From positions 952,501-1,016,500 of the forward strand of contig JAOTOM010005180.1 of assembly GCA_034440615.1 (NCBI GenBank): DNA of 64,000 nt, read 5' to 3'. The position numbers were made by a program, and so were the translations under genes. Positions within the stretch are counted from its first letter, which is position 1; each line of letters begins with the position of its first letter. Positions 24,953 to 36,621 of this stretch are shown here, one piece after another. Source of the DNA: Ashinkailepas kermadecensis. Lineage: Eukaryota > Arthropoda > Thecostraca > Neolepadidae. Under the pieces are notes generated by a model that searched no databases, was not told the DNA's origin, and was given only the letters and a program-made list of their open reading frames with translations.

Positions 24953-26175
24953 CCGGCGTGGTAAGTGACTGGGCAGATGTGGTAGGTGACTGGGCTGATG
25001 TGGTAGGTGACTGGGTCGGCGTGGTGGGTGACTGGACCGGCGTGGTAGGTGACTGGGCTGATGTGGTAGGTGACTGGGTCGGCGTGGTGGGTGACTGGAC
25101 CGGCGTGGTAGGTGACTGGGCTGATGTGGTAGGTGACTGGGCCGGCATGGTAGGTGACTGGGCAGATGTGGTAGGTGACTGGGCTGATGTGGTAGGTGAC
25201 TGGGTCGGCGTGGTAGGTGACTGGGTCGGCGTGGTAGGTGACTGGGCCGGCGTGGTAGATGACTGGGACGGCGTGGTAGATAAATGGGCCGGTGTGGAAG
25301 GTGACTGGGCTGATGTGGTAGGTGACTGGGCCGGCGTGGTAGGTGACTTGGCCGGCATGGTAGGTGACTGGACCGATGTTGTAGGTGACTGGGCTGATGT
25401 GGTAGGTGTCTGGGTTGATGTGGTAGGTGTCTTGGCCGGCGTGGTAGGTGACTGGGCCGGCGTGGTAGATGAATGGGCCGGCGTGGTAGACGACTGGTCC
25501 GATGTGGTAGGTGACTGGGCCGGTGTGGTAGGTGACTGGGCCGGTGTGGTAGGTGACTGGGCCGGCGTGGTAGGTGACTGGGCCGGCGTGGTAGGTGACT
25601 GGGCCGGCATAGTAGGTGACTGGGTCGGTGTGGAAGGTGACCGGGCCGGTGTGGTAGATGACTGGGCCGGCGTAGTAGATGACTAGACCGGCGTGGTAGA
25701 TGACTGGGCCGGCGTAGTAGATGACTAGACCGGCGTGGTAGATGACTGGGCCGGCGTGGTATGTGACTGGCCGGCGTGGTAGGTGACTGGGTAGGTGTGA
25801 CAGGTGACTGGGACGGCGTGGTAGGTGACTGGGCCGGCGTGATAGGTGACTGGGCCGGCGTGGTAGGTGGCTGAGTCGGCGTGGTAGGTGACTGGGCCGG
25901 CGTGGTAGGTGACTGGGCTGGTGTGGTGGGTGTCTGGGCCGACGTGGTAGATTACTGGGCCGGCGTGGTATGTGGCTGAGCCGGCGTGGTAGGTGATTGG
26001 GCCGGTGTGGTAGTTGATTGGGTAGGTGTGGCAGGTGACTGGGACGGCGTGGTAGGTGACTGGGCCGGCGTGGTAGGTGATTGGGTAAGTGTGGCAGGTG
26101 ACTGGGCCGGCGTGGTAGGTGACTGGGCCGGCGTGGTAGGTGACTGGTCTGGTGTGGTAGGTGACTGGGCCGGCG
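24953..26175. repeat. 21-bp minisatellite, about 58 copies
   Basis: The core GTGACTGGGCCGGCGTGGTA recurs every 21 bp (the 21st base is G). Common variants are GGGCTGATGTGGTA and GGGTCGGCGTGGTA, interspersed in blocks such as a repeated 63-bp motif near 25010-25130. A few units lose one base (about 25760, 25790). The unit lacks stops in several frames, giving a 495-codon minus-strand frame (PVTYHAG repeats) and plus-strand GDWAGVV repeats. With both strands open, I read neither as a gene. Confidence 0.98.
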
Positions 26176-26189
26176 CGAGGGGCCGGTAT

Positions 26190-28600
26190 CAGGTAAAACG
26201 CGCTTGACCAAAGGGTCCAGCATGAAGCGTAGCTATTCATCTACGTATTTTTTTCATTGATAATTTAACGTGTCCCCTTTTACACTTCTAATAATTTGCT
26301 TTGTTTTCCTCGTTCACACTTGATAATACATAATTGCAGATTAGGCCTAACCCGTAAACAGCAACACAAATAAGCGACTAGTGACTAAGCTACGGTTGAG
26401 TTGGAAGGCAAGACATTTGGATCACACGACGGCGCGAATGAGAACACTGGGAACTATCGTAGCGTTGAATTATGTACATATTGCCCCAGAAACGAAACGT
26501 TGAGCGTCGGCGAAGGCCACTGGTCAAAGAACGCGGAGGCCAGAACATCCGGTTGACTTTATGGGGTAATAAAAGCCACATTTACCGACTAGTTTGAAAA
26601 ATTACTTTCTGAGCGATTTGCTATTGAGTTGCCGTCAACGTCGCAAAGTGCTATTGTATGTAGCTTAGTCTAGAATGTATTTTTCAAAAAGCCAAGGGGA
26701 ATGAGTTGATTTCGTCCAGCATGTTGGGTGCTGAGGGGAGAAGAACAGATTGCTGGACCGCACTAAAAAAAATATAGTGGTTGCATATGACTATGATATT
26801 CGGAGTCTTGACGTTCGCTTTGTTCGCTTGCTTTGTCTTGCCATAGGAAAGGCATCCAGGAATCAGTTTCATATTCGACTCCTCAAACGGTAGTTTTGCT
26901 GGGACCAACAAAAGAGGTGCGATGCAATAAACGTGCAATATTCTTCTTCCCGCCGTGGCATAGCTTTTAAGGTTTCATTAACCCAAAACCAAACAGTAGG
27001 TGGGACACGTCTGGGAAATATCGTCGAGTCCAATGCCAATAATGAACTAATTTTTCGATTGTTGAATTGATGACGTGACAAGGATATACAAAGAAACGAT
27101 TATACATATGTTATGATAGAACATGTATCGGATTGACATTTCCAAATCAGGTCCATTCCGTATCCGTAGGAACTAATCCAATCCGTATCCATATTCGTAC
27201 CAGATGGATATTCATTTGTTATCCAATCAGTTTTCAAAAATGCAAAAGAATTTGAACCTGATTGGTTACAGTACAAATCGCATAAAAACCACTATCGTCA
27301 CGCAATATTTTAGGTAGCAAGCAAGGACAAAAATAACTTAACATTCTATGTGAAATGTGGATTAAAATTTTAATTAGCAGTACCAAGTTTTACCAAACAT
27401 AACCAATTCACTTCAGATCACATATGTAAACTGGGAAGTTCTCTAACCTATGCTAGGTTATGGTGCATGAACATGAACAAAGCATGTAATAAAACAGGAA
27501 AACGACCAAGGAACCAAATCTGACAAATGTAAAAGCAAAATACAAATTTGATACCACAGTACCAATTCTCTTCAGATGAAAATGTTTGTCACCATCTTAA
27601 ACATGAAATACACCATCCTTGAATCAAAATCCACCCAAAATACACCATCTTTGAATGCTTACATAAAATATACTTAAGTAACTACCAGGCTCTATGCACT
27701 AGAACACAAAGTTGCCATGCCAGACTTACAGCTATTTCAAGCATAAAAACATGCATCAACATAAAGTGAGTGTGTTCAGTGCAATGTGATTAACATACTG
27801 TGATTAGCATACTACTAACATTAACATCAACATACTGCCTTGCAGTGTCCATCTAGGCACCCATCTAGGAATTGCTACGTTCAATGAAGCACAGGCATAG
27901 GTTGAGGTATGTAGGTAGGTAGTAGGTACATCATACCTACCTGTACAGCTTACCACTAATTAAGGGTAATGGCTGATTTTTCTCGATTTTTCTGAACGGC
28001 ATCTCCTTCGATCCATTTTGTTTTTGCATTTTATTGTCGGCATTACTACATATTCATTGTTATGCTAATCAATGATCATATGTGGGTTTCTTATGGTAGG
28101 AATTGAACAGTTCTCTCCATTGCTATTTGTAACTTGGAATGTATTATTATTGTATACGGCTTTATTTTATGGGCAATTTTTCACAAGGTGGACCAAGGCT
28201 GACCGATCTGTGCATATGTCTGTGTGCGTGCGTGTATGTGTGTGCATATGCATGTTCGCGTGCGTGTTTTCAGCGGCTGTCAGCTGGAAATAGATAACGT
28301 GATGCAGGGTCGGCTCGGTTGGGTTCTACATGTTCACCAGTGGACACCTATAATACATGGGATGACACTCTTATACCTGGAAGTGCATGCGGTCATGAGT
28401 AGACACCTGTTGTATTCTTACACTTCGTATGTTATAGGGGTTCGATGCCAGGCGTCCACTTGTTCCAGGCCGGCTTTTGTAGTGTCCAGCCAACACAAGA
28501 TGTTGGCCGAGCCCACTTCTTCACCGTTTTGTCCACATAGTTGGAGCTTTTTCACGCACTTCTCGTGGCCGTTCGACGCACGTGAGCCGTTCGCGAGTGG
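26190..28600. other. Unassigned AT-rich spacer
   Basis: No gene recognised. A short inverted pair lies at 27910-27955 (GTAGGTAGGTAG / TACCTACCTGTA), and 28200-28265 is a TGTG/CGTG-rich run. Confidence 0.4.
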
Positions 28601-28604
28601 CGGC

Positions 28605-28790
28605 GCGGAATTTTCGCCAACTGGGCGGAATTTTCGCCAACTGGGCGGAATTTTCGCCAACTGGGCGGAATTTTCGCCAACTGGGCTGAATTTTCGCCAG
28701 CTGGGCGGAATTTTCGCCAACTGGGCTGAATTTTCGCCAGCTGGGCGGAATTTTCGCCAACTGGGCGGAATTTTCGCCAGCTGGGCGGTA
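28605..28790. repeat. 20-bp minisatellite, nine copies
   Basis: GCGGAATTTTCGCCAACTGG repeats nine times at exactly 20 bp. Units with CTGAA and CAGCTGGG variants alternate from 28681 on, hinting at a 40-bp dimer. Each unit contains an inverted pair (GGCGGAA / TTTTCGCC). It is followed by a CpG-rich block to about 29000 with no recognisable coding content. Confidence 0.97.
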
Positions 28791-29031
28791 TGCCGGCCGG
28801 CGCCGCGGGGAGCGGAAGGAGCGGTGGGAGCGCTGGGAGCGGTGGTCCGCCGGGCAGCGATGAGCCGGCCGGCCGCCTCCTCGCCATCGATCGCACATCT
28901 GGACGCGGCCGGCCAACACGGCGACTTCCTGCGGCGGCCGAGACCCAGTCGGCCGCCGGCGCTGCCGGCGCCGCCGGACCCGTTCAGCCGGATGTGCTCG
29001 GGTAGTGCGACAGGAACCGACACGATGCATG

Positions 29032-29210
29032 GGGAGACCCGCGGGCGGCGGCGATATGCTGCGACACAACACGACCAATACCACTGGGACATGCCGGGCA
29101 GTGCACGGAATATCGTCCACGGGAAGGCCCGCAAGCAGCGATGATATGCTGTGACACACACGACTGATACCAGTGGGATATTGCCCGGCTGTGGACAGAA
29201 TATCGCCGAT
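29032..29210. repeat. Diverged ~89-bp tandem pair
   Basis: Two blocks starting GGGAGACCCGCGGGC (29032) and GGGAAGGCCCGCAAGC (29121) share GCGATATGCTGYGACAC, ACGACYRATACCA and CAGAATATCG-type words in the same order. Confidence 0.8.
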
Positions 29211-29239
29211 AACGGCTCAATATCTCAGTATTTTTCATC

Positions 29240-30715
29240 AGCCACAACATGGTTAAAACTGATCAGCGATAACGTCTGATCCATGTACGCTGTCTAGCGT
29301 GTACTATACTGATATGTCAATTACGTGTACGGGCCATGGAATGATACTTTGAATACTATCGTACTGCTACACTAAATATTGATTTCTTCTTCTGCGCCAT
29401 GGTTATATTTGATGAAATGTATAATCTTGCTAACAAGATCTTACGGAAGAATATGAAAGCAAATTCCGAATCCTAAGCTGTTTATTCTATGACCGCAGAT
29501 AGATGATGTAGCCTAGGTAATATTTTGTTGGTGGACACATCTTAGGTGGAATATGCAAAATATTCAGATGATCAAAAATATTGCAATTCGCCGCACATGA
29601 TCGCTGTAATGTAATATGTGCAAAAGAACACTAGTGGCGCTTTAAGCTGGTTGCGAGGAAGAATCAAGTCCGGATGAGTCTGCTCCCGTGTATTACGACA
29701 AAATGTTATGTGAACGACCCACCTTGCTCGGTCCAATCATCATGCTTTTGAAACCTTAACAACTCTCCTTTACTCTTCAGGCTTTGTGTTTTAAGTCCTA
29801 AATAACGTTTTTTTTTTTCTACAGCGCTTCTAATCTTAATTCTTTCACACAGGAATATGCTTCATCTTTTAGGTTTATTTCTTAAGTCTTTACCACCATG
29901 TTTTTTTTCTTCAATTGCGCGTATATTTTTAAGAAAAGGGTTTACCGGGAGATCCGGCCTGCTCCGTCTCAGAGCCCGAATCTGGCGGACAGCAGGCGAG
30001 TTTGTGGCGAAAATTTACTCTCTCTCTCTCTCCAGGAGTGGAAAGTTTCATCTTTCGATCTTTCCTATAAAATGAAAGAATTTCTGGTTTAAACTACGTC
30101 ATTATAGGTATACCTAGATACATTGCATCATAGTATATTGAAGACTGATGGACAATTAGGATGGAGGAATCGGTTGTTATAGCTTGTCCATGAGATACAA
30201 GGATTATATCTTGTTTGATTGAGTGCAGAACACAACGTTGATGATAGAAAGAATAGCTTTCTGATGCAACACGAATTAAGTTATTTTATATGATCATTCC
30301 CAGGTTTCCAGATTCCCACATATGACAGCTGAGATCAGAAGATTTAATTATATATGAATGTACTTCCGAAAATGAGGAGACTTCCTCGGCGACGTCAAGC
30401 GCTTAAACAAGCTCAATCGACTGTGAAGTCAGCATGACAGTATCCATGCTAGTCTGACCTAACCTAACCTTACCTACCATATTTTAATATAAGCTCTATT
30501 TGCTTATCACTTAACACCTACGGATGTTGGATCGCGTTAAACCTACGAATGTTCGATCGCTACATTCGATCGCGATGTTGACACACAAGCACGATTATTG
30601 GAACGAATTGCATATCAGCTGGAGCTATTCGTACCTGCGAACATGCCCAGCACAGAGACGTAAATACAACGGTATGCACAGCATAGCCTGGGAAACTCCC
30701 GCCGGGATACCACCC
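29240..30715. other. Unassigned spacer
   Basis: Contains a CTAACCTAACC run at 30457-30475, a word common in arthropod DNA. No gene recognised. The protein context upstream of the PLE fragment is not preserved. Confidence 0.35.
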
Positions 30716-30723
30716 TATTCAGT

Positions 30724-31300
30724 GTTGATATGATCTACCTGTGCGGCAACATACCCATCGACAAAGCCATTGCCGCCGCTGTTGATCTGATCGACAGCTT
30801 CCGGATACCTTCGAGTGTTGATATGACCTACCTGTGTGGGAACATACCCATCGACAAAGCCACTGCCGCTGCTGTTGATCTGTTGATATGACCTACTTGT
30901 GCGAGAACATACCCATCGACAAAGCCATTGCCGCCGCTGTTGATCTGATCGTCAGCTGCCGGATACCATCGAGTGTTGATATGACCTACCTGTGCGAGAA
31001 CATACCCGTCGACGAGGCCACTGCGGCCGCTGTTGGTCTGGTCAGCAGTCGCCTAGACAAGATCAACCTGTTTGGATTATCGGTTCTAGACGCAAGAACT
31101 CTTATGCAACATTGTCCTGCCAACACCTACGTGCGACTTGGGCACCACATACATCGTCCAGAGCATGGAATCAGCATGGCTAGTCGCGTGCCACCGCGCT
31201 GGCCATAGTTTCCATGCATACACTGGAAATTTTGCCTCTGACTGTGCCAACACCGCAGTACACTAAGTTAATGTGCAAAGAGCAGCATAAGTGCAACGCA
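30724..31300 (+). pseudogene. Penelope-like RT fragment with tandemly repeated motif A
   Basis: Downstream of about 30975 the plus frame reads VDMTYLCENIPVDEATAAAV, then LFGLSVLDARTLMQHC, TYVRLGHHIH and GISMAS. This matches the PLE RT order: motif A (DVxSLFTNIPxDEA), the helix before motif B, and GxxMGS. Past a stop at 31206 another frame continues with ALAIVSMHTLEILPLT, the segment that normally follows. The motif A block is repeated: its start word GTTGATATGA lies at 30724, 30817, 30882 and 30975, so units are 93, 65 and 93 bp. The 65-bp unit breaks the frame. The relic ends at a TTAA where the element at 31302 begins. Confidence 0.7.
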
Positions 31301-31301
31301 T

Positions 31302-31795
31302 TAACCCTTACGGGGAGAGGCGGGGCTCTCGGGAGCCCCGCTCCTCCCACCGCTCAGATTTATCCGTGATTGCGGCTGAATGGGTGGACACAGGGACGCA
31401 ACATGATCAGTAGCGTCTTATGCATCTGATGTGCATGCGTTGCAAACAAAATCAGGTTCAGGTCACCAAAGGTTATTGACATGGGACGGGTCAAAGTTAA
31501 TGAAATGATGTTTCAAAATATCCAAAGTGCCGTCATTCGATGTAGCTACAAAGCACCAAACTCAGATCATGCTGTCCTTTCAAAGCGAACAACTTCCCAT
31601 CAATAATTTTGAATTAAGGTCAAGGTTACTGACCTTAGGTAAGGTAAAATTTGCATTTTGCTACCGTATTGCAGAGGAGTATAATTTGGAGATATTCTCC
31701 CGCGGAAAATGGAAAATGACAAAGAGCATGTAATAAGCATTCTTCTGAGTTACATTATGTGTCAAAGGTTAGTGATACAAGATCAGGTCGCCAGG
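31302..31795. mobile_element. Truncated TTAA element, copy 2
   Basis: Starts TTAACCCTTACGGGGAG, followed by the palindrome GGGGCTCTCGGGAGCCCC. From about 31450 it matches the reverse complement of the intact element at 48041-48943: shared words include TGACATGGGA/TGACCTGGAA, TTCAAAATATCCAAAGTGC, a CTACCGTATT-type word and AGATCAGGTC. The homology stops near 31795 without a second terminal repeat, so its far end is deleted. It lies in the PLE RT relic. Confidence 0.8.
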
Positions 31796-31814
31796 TCGGA
31801 AGCTGCACCCTTTG

Positions 31815-32050
31815 CAAAGATGTTTCAGTATGGCATCAGTTTGTCTTGGTGGGGAGCAGGTGGAATTGCCGGTCGGCTCGACGAGGGTTACGCTGACTAT
31901 TGAGAAGTCTGACCTCGTCCAGCCAGAAGAGCACCTATTTATGGACTTACACATCACTGATGGCCATGGCAGCAGCTATGGCCAAGCTAAATTAAGCCGA
32001 TGGCCGCGTCTATTATTTTGCTCTTCCTGTCAGTACAGCAAGTTCAACTG
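31815..32050 (+). pseudogene. Possible continuation of the PLE RT relic
   Basis: The plus frame contains VTLTIEKSDL, then EEHLFMDLHITDGHGSS, then KLSRWPRLLF. PLE RTs have a similar order after the YVDD motif (xKFTxExx, LPFLDLxI, then KPTxTxRYL). If right, the TTAA element interrupts one PLE copy and part of the interval around YVDD has been lost. The match is weak on its own and is supported mainly by position. Confidence 0.35.
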
Positions 32051-32059
32051 AAACGCTGT

Positions 32060-33160
32060 TCTCAGATGGCAGCTTGTGCGGGCAGCTAAGCCAGCGGGCA
32101 GCCAGCGGGCCCTCACACGTGCGCCATTTGGCCATCGGGCTTGAGGAACCGATGCACCATTTAAAATGTCGTGCATTGCATCAACTCTGACTTGTGTGAC
32201 CAAGGGTACTTTGTCGTTGTGTACTTTGTCGCAATTATTCCCCGGATTCCGCTGTGTGTGTCGTTACATTTGTCACGGGTTCCAGCCACGGAGAGGTCCG
32301 GCAAATTTCGCGCCGTGTGAATTATGCAAGCCAGTCGCGTCGCTATTTGCAAGCTTGCGAGCTCGGTCTGGGAAAACTTCACCGTTGGTGATACGAGCAC
32401 CCACAGAGACATGTTGTACTACTCAGCCCAATCGCATAGACTTCACAAGTTTGCCCACGAACTTTCCACATCAATCGTGATCTGATCACCATGTCTCACG
32501 AGCGTCATCATCTTGCACAGAATCGCACAGGACGGGGCATGACCAGCTTATTACAGACAGCGGGTTCCTCGCGCAATCCAGGAAGTCTTGGCGCGGATTT
32601 CGTGACGAATGAACAAAGAACGAGACGCGACGTCAGAGTCCTCTGAATCCGCTGACGGAATGTGATAGAAAACGCACCAGAAATTTACGTTGGAGGGACG
32701 AAGCGCTGCGTACGACTCCGCTTCAACGAACACGAACGCGGCACTGCCAGAAATGCCGCCGATAATGCATTTGGTGACGACGCTCTGCATTGCCATCAAA
32801 GCACACCACTGTAAACACGCTTAAGGAGGTGCGAGTGTTCGCTGGCCGCTGAGCGGGTCGCTCGTCCGCTCCCTCCTCCTTTCCCTTCTTCTCTCTGCTT
32901 CACTTCTTCTCATCCCTTTTCACCCTGATCCGACCCAAGGATGGCGAATGCCAAGAATGTGTCCAATCATGCATCTGCATCTACTTTCTATTCATCTGAA
33001 TCTATTGAACTGGTTTGAGCGAAAGCATGCCACATCGAGGTTGTCCTTCCGCTTGTATCTTTGTTTTAGGGGTTCAAGGTTACACGATACTGAAATAATT
33101 ATCACTCAATGCCCTACATCGTTGTAATCTGCTAGCTTCGTCAGGTGCCTACGACATTAC
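32060..33160. other. Unassigned region with one small minus-strand ORF
   Basis: A minus-strand frame (32799-32551, 82 codons) begins with clustered Met codons and a hydrophobic stretch (CIIGGISGSAAFVFV) that could pass for a signal anchor. No homology is recognised, and codon usage cannot separate it from chance. Nothing else recognised. Confidence 0.2.
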
Positions 33161-33164
33161 CTCT

Positions 33165-33356
33165 CCTTTTTGTTTATGTTTATTGTTTGTTTATTGGGTG
33201 TTTCACGACGCACTTTGTGCACGAGCACGGCTAATGGCGCCGCCCACACTTCCGCCGGTGGGCCGCCGGATTGGAAAATGTTCTCAGTGATGCGAGTGTT
33301 GAACCAGGGACCTTTGGTACCCAGAGCCCAAGATCTTAAGCACTCGGCCATCCCCG
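33165..33356 (-). mobile_element. tRNA-derived SINE
   Basis: On the minus strand it starts GGGGATGGCCGAGTGCTTAAG, whose TGGCCGAGTGC is an A box of tRNA-Leu/Ser type (shown here over positions 33350-33330). GGTTCAACACT about 50 bp on is the B box. A ~100-bp body rich in GGCGGC words follows, and the element ends in an A-rich CAATAAACAAACAATAAAC-type tail. This is the standard layout of a Pol III retroposon copied by a partner LINE. Confidence 0.85.
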
Positions 33357-33359
33357 CCC

Positions 33360-34440
33360 CACTTCTTCCTTTGTCACTTCCACTTTCTCAAGGGGCTAAG
33401 TCATGTACAAGTATATCTAGGATCTTTGAAAATAACATCATTGAAGATCACCAACACACTCCTCCCCCTCAACATATTCTGAATCCGCTCTCCTCCTTCC
33501 TCTCAGCGTCTTCTATGCTGGAGCATAAATTGGCTAAGATAGGCTGCTATCGGCCCTTGATTGGCTGGTAGCGGTCATTCATCTCTGCCGCCAGCTGCAG
33601 CCAACAACAGTTCAGGGCACGCGCAGCACGAGTCAGCATTGTTGAACGACCTTGAAACTGCGCCAGTCGCACGCAGAATGGCACCGACGGGACGCACAAT
33701 TATTGCCGGGTAGTGGTGTGGAATGATTGTTTTCTTCAAATGATTGGTTGGGACATTCGTCATTCGTCATTCGTACCATGCATGTATGCATTACATTTGC
33801 TTTTTCCAGGGATGTGAATTGCGAGCAATACATAGCAAATCGCATACATAATGCATCAAAGTAGTCGGATGTTCTCAAGGTACATATTATCGGCTTCCAC
33901 AAGATATGTACTACCCTACCTATTTACTTGGTATAGGTGATGTTCACTGTCTCTTTGGGGAGGTTCGGGCGCCGCAAATATTCGGTTGAGCTCCTGCATA
34001 ATCACACCAATCACATAACATATTTTCGCTGGGATCTTATTGGTCACCCCAGGGGCGAAACTTCACCAACATTATTGCGGACGGGAAAGGGGTGGGAATC
34101 CATGGACAATTGAAGGACACAAGTCGGTTTGAGTAGCTCCACGCCATAGTTTCACCTGTTAAAAGATGATATTGTTGGGGGCATGCTAGCTTTGAGGGGA
34201 TCAGGCCCTCTCCAAATAGTATGCAACGTTCCATCTCCGGGTCAGTCCCTCCAATACGCCTGCATTTCACGAACTGTCACTGCAGAGCACAGCAGCGTTC
34301 ATGGATGCACGCGGTCGTTATAAGGTACGTACCGTCCAGCGCAGAGCTGTCCTGCCCGCAGCGTGGTGTAGCAAATCACCTTTTGGTTCAGTATTACCCT
34401 GAACAGAGTCGCTTCTTTTCACATTTCAGTGTACTGGTGG
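33360..34440. other. Unassigned spacer
   Basis: A CATTCGT triplet-copy lies at 33754-33776. GGGG-rich words near 34175-34215 resemble 14870-14910. No gene recognised. Confidence 0.35.
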
Positions 34441-34449
34441 CCACCGCAG

Positions 34450-34730
34450 ATGCTTCATTCACTCATTCGCTCGTAGTGTGCTCGGCTGCTGGTCACACTC
34501 GCTACAGACGGTGCTCATCAGGGTGTAAACACATTGACCTGAATTGCTACTCTGCCGCTTGTTACGACTCCACAACACACAACTCGTCCAGATTCACTCA
34601 GATTGTGCTCGGCTGCTGCCCACACCCGCTATAGACGGTGCTCATCAGGGTGTAAGCACATTGACCCCACTACTCTGCCGCTTGTGGCGACACCATGACA
34701 CACAAGCCGTCGTCCAGCGTTGGATCAGCT
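34450..34730. repeat. Diverged ~127-bp tandem pair
   Basis: GTGCTCGGCTGCTG occurs at 34478 and 34605. Each copy continues with CACACYCGCTAYAGACGG, TGCTCATCAGGGTGTAA and a CTACTCTGCCGCTTG block. Confidence 0.85.
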
Positions 34731-35019
34731 CAGAGCCCTTAACATGCTAACTGCGGCGGCGTTCGCTCCCGCAGTCGCCGATTTTCAGCGGCAGTGGAAT
34801 GGATTTTCCCTCGTAGCGAGTCCATACTTGTTCCTAAGAAGTCGCACCCAATGCAGTTTGTGCTGCGCCTACCAGAAAATATATAAGGCAAAATTAAATA
34901 TTAGCATCACATAGCGCCTATCGTTGGAGTTAGTTTTGCGGGTGGGTATCAAGATAAAGCGAAGCTATTAGCCTAGCCATGGTACACTCATTTCGAGTAC
35001 TGTGCGGGCATTATGGTAT

Positions 35020-35021
<2 letters not shown>

Positions 35022-35084
<63 letters not shown>
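35022..35084. repeat. (TA)n microsatellite, left flank of the transposon
   Basis: About 31 TA dinucleotides directly abut the left terminal repeat. The matching right flank is (TA)n at 36626-36670, so the transposon lies inside one TA array. Because of that, a TA or TATA target duplication cannot be told from the repeat. Confidence 0.95.
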
Positions 35085-35088
<4 letters not shown>

Positions 35089-36621
35089 GGTGGTCCAAAA
35101 ACGGAAAATGATATTTCTTTCACTCCACAGGACTAATTTTATTACACATCACGAAAAGGAATTACACGTCAAATTTCGTCTCTCTATCTCATCATTTAGG
35201 GGTCGCCCCGCTTTTCACTTTTTCTTTGTCAGGTTGGTCTTTGAGGGTGTCGGGATGGCAATTCGGTGTCCGTGAACGAGACGGAAAATGAATTGCTTCT
35301 GATCCTCATCCTTCGTCAGCGTCGCATTGTACACCTCTGCCAGGGCCACTCCGCGTTCAGCTGCGTCGTTCACCACTCTCAGGCTTTTGGCTCTGGCCTG
35401 AAAGTCCTCGAACAGCTTGTCTTCCTTCCAAGCCGAAGGATCCATCTGCAGGAAGCCCTGTTTCGCTTCCTGGGCTCCGCATTTCTTCAGGACATCGAAA
35501 ACACGATGCGACCTTTTGGTGAAGAAGGCATCAAGGCGGATGTCCCGTGTGTCTTCGATTTTTGCCCGGCGTGGGTGATCTTCGGTCGGATTTTCCGTCT
35601 TCATCCGAGTCACGCAGTCGGCCTTCATCTTGTCTGGAACCCGGTCGTCCAACAGGGAAAGGCCGACCAAGTCTTCCGCCAAGTACCAGAGATGCCGTTG
35701 GAGGGCATTGCTCGCGGTTGCAGCGACGTTCATCTGGTTCGTGTACTTCTGGAGTTCAGTCAGCATCATGATGTCGTTGTATGGGGCGTGGGATGACAGA
35801 GGAGCTTCGTGCCAAAATCGGACGTACATCAGGGCAACGAGCAGCGCCATGCCAGTCACGTTCCGCTCCTCTCGTTTCGTTGTCTTGAACTGGTGTCGGA
35901 ACAGGAACATCTTGAGGCAGTAGATGCCTTTTGACATCCACCTCGCGTAATGCATGGCACCAGGGGCACGAAACGATGGTTGAGTCGTTGTGCCCCCTCC
36001 GAGGAACAGGGCTGCGAGCTGCAGGAACTCGAAGTAGTCCTCGCGCGGACACTTCATTGGATCAGCCAGGGCAGATGCCAGGTAATCCTTCATCTGACAG
36101 CGGAGCTGCTCCAGATGTCCTTCGAAGAGGGTATCCTCACCCACCGTGTACTCTTGCTGGTTGATGGTCGGCCACTCCTTCTGGAAACGCTTGAAAAGGG
36201 CGACTTCCGGACCTCCAGTGTGCCCAAAGACGTTTTTAAAGACGTCAGAGAGATAATGATAATAAACAATTATAAAATAAGCTGAATTAAAGTTCAAGGA
36301 CATTGTGGCAACCCTGAACATGCACTAACCTCCAAGTGTTGATGGTGGTGCAACGCACACGCGAGTCGTGACACACACAACGAATACGGGAGCGACGCAA
36401 TGCACCCACGACCACAGCAACGGTTCAACTGAGTGCAGCACTAATCTATGGCGCACGTAGCAGCAGTTGCGCCAGGTTCTAAGGGTTAAAAGTGGGGCGA
36501 CCTCTAAATATCATTGTATCGCGATGAAATTTTGCACACAAGGAGAGGAATGCAACACGAAAAAAAGCAGTGGTGTGGAGAAAGGACCACTTTGAAATTT
36601 TACCCCTCTTTTTGGACCACC

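Noticed and set aside
24736..26223. 495-codon minus-strand frame (PVTYHAG repeats)
   Set aside because: It lies on a 21-bp array whose opposite strand is also open, and there is no start context or non-repeat domain.
28224..29161. 300-codon plus frame and 247-codon minus frame
   Set aside because: Both cross the 20-bp array and a CpG-rich block, with no recognisable domain and no consistent coding strand.
32551..32799. Small membrane protein gene on the minus strand
   Set aside because: Only 82 codons, no homology recognised and no splice or promoter evidence; kept only as a note.
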